Origin: Zoogloeaceae bacterium
GTDB taxonomy: Bacteria > Pseudomonadota > Gammaproteobacteria > Burkholderiales > Rhodocyclaceae
Reading direction: 5' to 3'
DNA: 9,954 bases
Assembly (NCBI GenBank): GCA_015657735.1
Contig: SSSX01000004.1
Span: 1 to 9,954 of the forward strand
The stretch's first letter is position 1. Each line of letters starts with the position of its first letter. This document shows, piece after piece, positions 6,841 through 9,954 of the stretch. Position numbers and translations under genes: made by a program. The notes beneath the pieces were generated by a model. The model was given only the letters and a program-made list of their open reading frames with translations, did not search any database and was not told where the DNA came from.

Positions 6841-8268
6841 TCATTCTCCCGCCGGCACCCGGGCGATGTGCAGGAGGTTGGTACTTCCCGGCTCGCCGAA
6901 GGGGATGCCGGCGATCACCACCACCGTGTCGCCGGCCGCGGCGACGCCTTCGCGGACGGCGGCGGCGGTGGCGTGGGCGATCATCTCGCCGATGTCGTGC
7001 ACCTCGTCGAACGGCACCGGGTGCACGCCCCACGCCAGCGCCAGGCGCCGCGCCGTGGCGAGGCGCGGGGTCAGCGCCAGGATCGGCGCCGCCGGCCGCT
7101 CGCGGCTGGCCCGCAGGCCGCTGAAGCCGGAACTGGTGAAGGCCACCGTGGCGGCCGGTTCGAGCAGCGTGGCGACCCGCCGCAGCGCGCAGCAGACGGC
7201 GTCCGGCGTGGTGGCGGCGGCCGGTGTGTGACCGGCTTCGAGTTCGTCGCGCCAGGCCGGATCGGCTTCCACCTCGGCGATGATGCGGTCCATGATCGTC
7301 ACCGCTTCGACCGGATACTGGCCGGACGCCGATTCGGCCGACAGCATCACCGCGTCGGCGCCTTCATAGACCGCGGTGGCCACGTCGGAGGCTTCGGCGC
7401 GGGTCGGTACCGGCGCGGTGATCATCGATTCGAGCATCTGCGTGGCGACCACCACCGGGCGGCCGGCGGCACGCGCGGCGCGCACGATGCGGCGCTGCAG
7501 CACCGGCACCTGCTGGGGCGGCAGTTCGACGCCCAGATCGCCGCGCGCCACCATCACGCCGTCGGCGCGGGCGACGATGGCGTCGAGGTACTCGATGGCC
7601 GACGGCTTTTCGAGCTTGGCCATGATCCACGCCTGATCGCCGACCAGCGCGCGGGCTTCGTCGATGTCTTCCGGCCGCTGCACGAAGGACAGCGCGACCC
7701 AATCCACCCCCAGTTCGAGACCGAAGGCCAGATCGGCGCGGTCCTTGGCGGTGAGCGGCGAGATCGGCAGCACCACGCCGGGCACGTTGACGCCCTTGCG
7801 GTCGGACAGCGGACCGCCGACCAGCACCGTGGTGTCGGCGAAATCGGCGCCGTAGCGGTCGACGCGCAGACGCAGCTTGCCGTCGTCGAGCAGCAGCTCG
7901 GTGCCGGCTTCGAGCGCGGCGAAGATTTCCGGGTGCGGCAGGCCGGCGCGGCGCACGTCGCCGTCGGCCGGGTCGAGATCGAGCCGGAAAGGCTGGCCGG
8001 CTTCGAGGACGACCTTGCCGCCGGCGATGCGGCCGACGCGCAGCTTGGGGCCCTGCAGGTCCATCAGCACGCCGAGCGGGCGGCCGACTTCCTGCTCGAC
8101 TTCGCGGATCAGGCGCAGGCGTTCGGCGTGGTCGGGGTGGCTGCCGTGGCTGAAATTGAGGCGGAACACGTCGGCCCCGGCGTCGACGAGGGCGCGGATG
8201 CGTTCGCGGGTCGAGCTCGACGGGCCGAGGGTGGCGAGGATGCGGGCGCGGCGCTGGCGTTTCATCAT
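6841..8268 (-). CDS. pyk: Pyruvate kinase
   Basis: This 475-residue enzyme transfers phosphate from phosphoenolpyruvate to ADP, giving pyruvate and ATP in the cytoplasm. The barrel motifs are complete: LATLGPSS near 11-18, FRLNFSHGS near 35-43, MAKLEKPSAIEYLDAI with K218 and E220, MVARGDLGVELP with D244, and VVATQMLESM with T276. The C-terminal domain has TSSGFSGLRASRERP near 378-392. In DLQGPKLRVG (70-79), K75 falls where potassium-dependent enzymes have Glu117 (rabbit numbering), and L71/Q72 match the potassium-independent type. The ATG at 8268 is followed directly by another ATG. The first gives an ATGA overlap with the GlcG-family stop; the second has better spacing from GGAAGG (8278-8273). 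Pairing with glycerate 2-kinase recalls the ttuD-ttuE order of tartrate operons, so this copy may serve glycerate catabolism rather than central glycolysis. A longer upstream reading of the frame runs antiparallel to no domain and is rejected. Confidence 0.96.
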   Translation of the reverse strand: MMKRQRRARILATLGPSSSTRERIRALVDAGADVFRLNFSHGSHPDHAERLRLIREVEQEVGRPLGVLMDLQGPKLRVGRIAGGKVVLEAGQPFRLDLDPADGDVRRAGLPHPEIFAALEAGTELLLDDGKLRLRVDRYGADFADTTVLVGGPLSDRKGVNVPGVVLPISPLTAKDRADLAFGLELGVDWVALSFVQRPEDIDEARALVGDQAWIMAKLEKPSAIEYLDAIVARADGVMVARGDLGVELPPQQVPVLQRRIVRAARAAGRPVVVATQMLESMITAPVPTRAEASDVATAVYEGADAVMLSAESASGQYPVEAVTIMDRIIAEVEADPAWRDELEAGHTPAAATTPDAVCCALRRVATLLEPAATVAFTSSGFSGLRASRERPAAPILALTPRLATARRLALAWGVHPVPFDEVHDIGEMIAHATAAAVREGVAAAGDTVVVIAGIPFGEPGSTNLLHIARVPAGE

Positions 8269-8699
8269 GCCACCTTCCTTTCGGTCCGTGCCGGCGCGGC
8301 GGCCACCACCGCGGCGACGCCGGCGCGGGCCACCTGGGCGTCCTCGCCGGAGCGCACGCCGGACACGCCGACCGCGCCGACGATGCCGCCGTCGACGACG
8401 ATCGGCTCGCCGCCTTCGAGCGGCACCACCGGCATCGCCAGCGCGGCGATGCGGCCGTTGTTCACCATGTCTTCGAAGGCCTTGCTCGGCTTGCCGCTGA
8501 GCACGCAGGTGCGGGCCTTTTCGGGGGCGACGGCGGCGCTCATCGGCGGCGCGCCATCCATGCGCTGCAGCCACAGGGCGTGACCGCCGGCATCGCAGAC
8601 GGCAATGCTGACCGCCCAGCCGCAGGCGATGGCTTCGGCCTCGGCGGCCGCGGCGATGCACTTCACGTCGTCGAGCGTGAGTGCCTTGATGTTCTTCAT
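8265..8699 (-). CDS. GlcG/HbpS-family protein (DUF336)
   Basis: This 144-residue protein has no signal peptide. Family marks are an N-terminal Ala-rich helix (IAAAAEAEAIACGWAV), SIAVCDAGGHALWLQRMDGAP at about 31-51 (VxDxGG...RMDGA), the EKART helix, PLEGGEPIVVDGGIVGAVGVSG near 93-114 and a C-terminal EDAQVARAGVAAV helix. HbpS members bind haem or iron and sense redox state; GlcG members occur in glycolate and glyoxylate operons with unproven function. Placement between glycerate 2-kinase and pyruvate kinase supports a GlcG-like association with two- and three-carbon acid metabolism, but no activity can be assigned. The ATG at 8699 has GAGGAG at 8711-8706, six bases upstream. Its stop overlaps the pyruvate kinase start (ATGA), so the two are probably co-translated. 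Confidence 0.88.
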   Translation of the reverse strand: MKNIKALTLDDVKCIAAAAEAEAIACGWAVSIAVCDAGGHALWLQRMDGAPPMSAAVAPEKARTCVLSGKPSKAFEDMVNNGRIAALAMPVVPLEGGEPIVVDGGIVGAVGVSGVRSGEDAQVARAGVAAVVAAAPARTERKVA

Positions 8700-8808
8700 G
8701 TGTGTCTCCTCGTTGTTTTATGCGTGGGGGCGAATTCATTCGCCCGCGGATGTCGTTCATCCGACTGGGGGCGAATGGATTCGCCCCCACGGGAATCGGG
8801 CCCGCCGG
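8700..8808. other. Gap between glycerate kinase and GlcG-family genes
   Basis: This 109-bp gap holds a REP-like inverted pair and the GlcG ribosome site. The orientation of flanking genes suggests readthrough from the glycerate kinase gene. The folded pair in the transcript could lower expression of the distal genes or protect the upstream message; neither can be decided from sequence. No clear separate promoter is visible, although an AT-richer stretch (8711-8722) precedes the GlcG start. Confidence 0.45.
8724..8790. repeat. Inverted pair of GTGG-headed REP-like palindromes (REPIN-like)
   Basis: The units at 8724-8745 and 8769-8790 are reverse complements at 21 of 22 positions, the one difference lying in the loop. 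Each starts (read inward) with GTGG and carries arms GGGCGAA and TTCGCCC. The short spacer includes a GGATG/CATCC stem at 8748-8762. The consensus matches the pair at 6698-6783 except for A to G in the head and a paired C-G to A-T change in the stem, so both belong to one family. Confidence 0.85.
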
Positions 8809-9954
8809 TCAGGTCACCAGGATCGCCCGGAAGTCATTGACGTTGGTCAGCGTCGGGCCGGTGACCAGCGCGTCGCCGAGGGCTTCGAAGAAGCCGTGGC
8901 CGTCGTTGGCGTCGAGGCTGTCGCGCGGACGGATGCCCTGCGCCCAGGCGCGTGCCAGGGTGTCGGGGGTGACGAGGGCGCCGGCGATTTCCTCGAGGCC
9001 GTCGACGCCGTCGGTGTCGCCGGCCACCGCATAGACCTCCGGCGCGCCGGCCAGCGCGATCGCCAGCGCCAGCAGGAATTCGACGTTGCGCCCGCCGCGG
9101 CCGTTGCCGCGTACCGTCACCGTCGTCTCGCCGCCGGACAGCAGCACGCACGGCGCCGCCAGCGGCTGGCCGTGGCGTTGCACCTGCTGCGCGATGGCGG
9201 CCATGACCTTGCCGACGTCGCGCGCCTCGCCCTCGATGCTGTCGCCGAGGACCAGCGGCGTGACGCCGGCCGCGCGGGCCACGTCGGCGGCGGCTTCGAG
9301 GGCCATCTGCGGGGTAGCGATGAGGTGGGTGGCGACCCCGGCAAGACGCGCGTCGCCGGGCTTGACGGTTTCCCCGCCGCCGCTTTCGAGCAGCCGGCGG
9401 GCGCCGGCGGGCAGCTCGATGGCGTAGCGGCGGACGATCTCGAGCGCATCGGCGCAGGTCGTCGGGTCGGCGACGGTGGGGCCGGAGGCGATGTCCATCG
9501 GGTTGTCGCCGGGCACGTCGGAGATCAGCAGGTTGACCACCCGCGCCGGGTGGCAGGCCGCCGCCAGCCGGCCGCCCTTGATCGCCGACAGGTGGCGGCG
9601 CACGCAGTTCATCTCGGAAATCGTCGCGCCCGATTTGAGCAGGGCGCGGTTGATGGCCTGCTTGTCCTCCAGCGTGACGCCGTCGCCCGGCAGCGGCAAC
9701 AGCGCCGAGCCGCCGCCGGAGATCAGGCAGATCACCAGATCGTCGGCGCCGAGGCCGGCCACCACGTCGAGCATGCGCGCCGCCGCCGCGCGGCCGGCGG
9801 CGTCGGGCACCGGGTGGGCGGCTTCGACGATCTCGATGCGCGTGCACGGCACGGCGTAGCCGTAGCGGGTCACCACCAGGCCGGACAGCGCGCCCGGCCA
9901 GTGGCGTTCGAGGGCCTGGGCCATCGCCGCCGAGGCCTTGCCGGCACCGATCAC
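8809..9954 (-). CDS. ttuD: Glycerate 2-kinase, TtuD/MOFRL family, 5' end outside window
   Basis: The frame enters at the window edge and runs 381 residues to a stop at 8809. The GTG at the edge is an internal valine of VIGAGKASAAMA, not the start; family members are usually about 420-430 residues, so roughly 40-50 N-terminal residues are missing. Diagnostic motifs, numbered from the edge, are EAAHPVPD (44-51), LISGGGSALLPLP (77-89), EMNCVRRHLSAIKGGRLA (114-131), ISDVPGDNPMDIASGPT (144-160), then the MOFRL domain with LSGGETTVTVRGNGRGGRNVEF in part, AGDTDGVDG (311-319) and TGPTLTNVNDFRAIL near the end. The enzyme phosphorylates D-glycerate to 2-phosphoglycerate in the cytoplasm. Older annotations call this family hydroxypyruvate reductase (TtuD), which the kinase motifs do not support. 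Pyruvate kinase downstream makes a route from glycerate to pyruvate via enolase. Confidence 0.95.
   Translation of the reverse strand: MIGAGKASAAMAQALERHWPGALSGLVVTRYGYAVPCTRIEIVEAAHPVPDAAGRAAAARMLDVVAGLGADDLVICLISGGGSALLPLPGDGVTLEDKQAINRALLKSGATISEMNCVRRHLSAIKGGRLAAACHPARVVNLLISDVPGDNPMDIASGPTVADPTTCADALEIVRRYAIELPAGARRLLESGGGETVKPGDARLAGVATHLIATPQMALEAAADVARAAGVTPLVLGDSIEGEARDVGKVMAAIAQQVQRHGQPLAAPCVLLSGGETTVTVRGNGRGGRNVEFLLALAIALAGAPEVYAVAGDTDGVDGLEEIAGALVTPDTLARAWAQGIRPRDSLDANDGHGFFEALGDALVTGPTLTNVNDFRAILVT

Noticed and set aside
6868..8583. 571-codon open frame on the plus strand opposite pyruvate kinase
   Set aside because: It spans the pyk and GlcG-family genes antisense, is rich in Gly, Ala, His and Arg, and has no domain, so it is a shadow.
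6698..8790. CRISPR array from repeated palindromes
   Set aside because: There are only two inverted pairs, about 2 kb apart with genes between. The units are opposed, not direct repeats with regular spacers.
9952..9954. GTG at the window edge as the start of glycerate 2-kinase
   Set aside because: It encodes the valine of the conserved VIGAGKA motif, which lies some tens of residues inside family members. The true start is outside the window.

Overview
The window is about 10 kb of very GC-rich DNA. Coding is dense, genes are tightly coupled, and long empty reading frames lie opposite the real genes. This composition, a YfiR/hybrid-kinase/EAL cluster, a glycerate kinase-pyruvate kinase block and GTAG/GTGG-headed REP-like palindromes fit a high-GC betaproteobacterium, perhaps Rhodocyclales or Burkholderiales. 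That placement is inference; no rRNA or other phylogenetic marker is present. Six of the seven other genes read on the minus strand with the glycerate kinase; only the small cyclophilin-like gene at 5359-5772 reads on the plus strand. Both window ends cut a gene.

Positions 1-5148 (minus strand, transcribed right to left) hold a three-gene signalling operon. A secreted YfiR-family protein (4525-5148) overlaps by ATGA a 919-residue membrane hybrid histidine kinase (1769-4528). The kinase overlaps by GTGAATGA a response regulator with REC-PAS-GGDEF-EAL domains (1-1776, 3' end outside the window). The kinase's periplasmic segment, second membrane helix and HAMP resemble those of the diguanylate cyclase YfiN/DgcN, the known partner of YfiR. 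Here that input end is joined to a His-Asp-His phosphorelay, and the c-di-GMP output has moved to the regulator. The regulator's GGDEF domain has lost its signature and metal-site residues, while the visible part of its EAL domain looks intact. The inferred logic is YfiR-gated phosphorelay control of c-di-GMP breakdown.

Positions 5149-5358 are a divergent intergenic region. It is followed by a small TM1367-type cyclophilin-like protein (5359-5772, plus strand), whose 3' end overlaps that of a convergent LysR-type regulator (5675-6625, minus strand) by 98 bp. Positions 6626-6840 hold an inverted pair of REP-like palindromes and a 15-bp perfect hairpin just past the pyruvate kinase stop.

Positions 6841-9954 (minus strand) hold a glycerate-use block: glycerate 2-kinase (TtuD/MOFRL type, 5' end outside the window), a GlcG/HbpS-family protein and pyruvate kinase. 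The last two overlap by ATGA. Glycerate 2-kinase makes 2-phosphoglycerate; enolase (not in this window) would convert it to phosphoenolpyruvate, and pyruvate kinase would finish the route to pyruvate with ATP recovery. This pairing is known from tartrate and glyoxylate/glycerate operons. A second REP-like inverted pair lies between the glycerate kinase and GlcG genes. The two pairs share one consensus and differ by a compensatory base-pair change in the stem.
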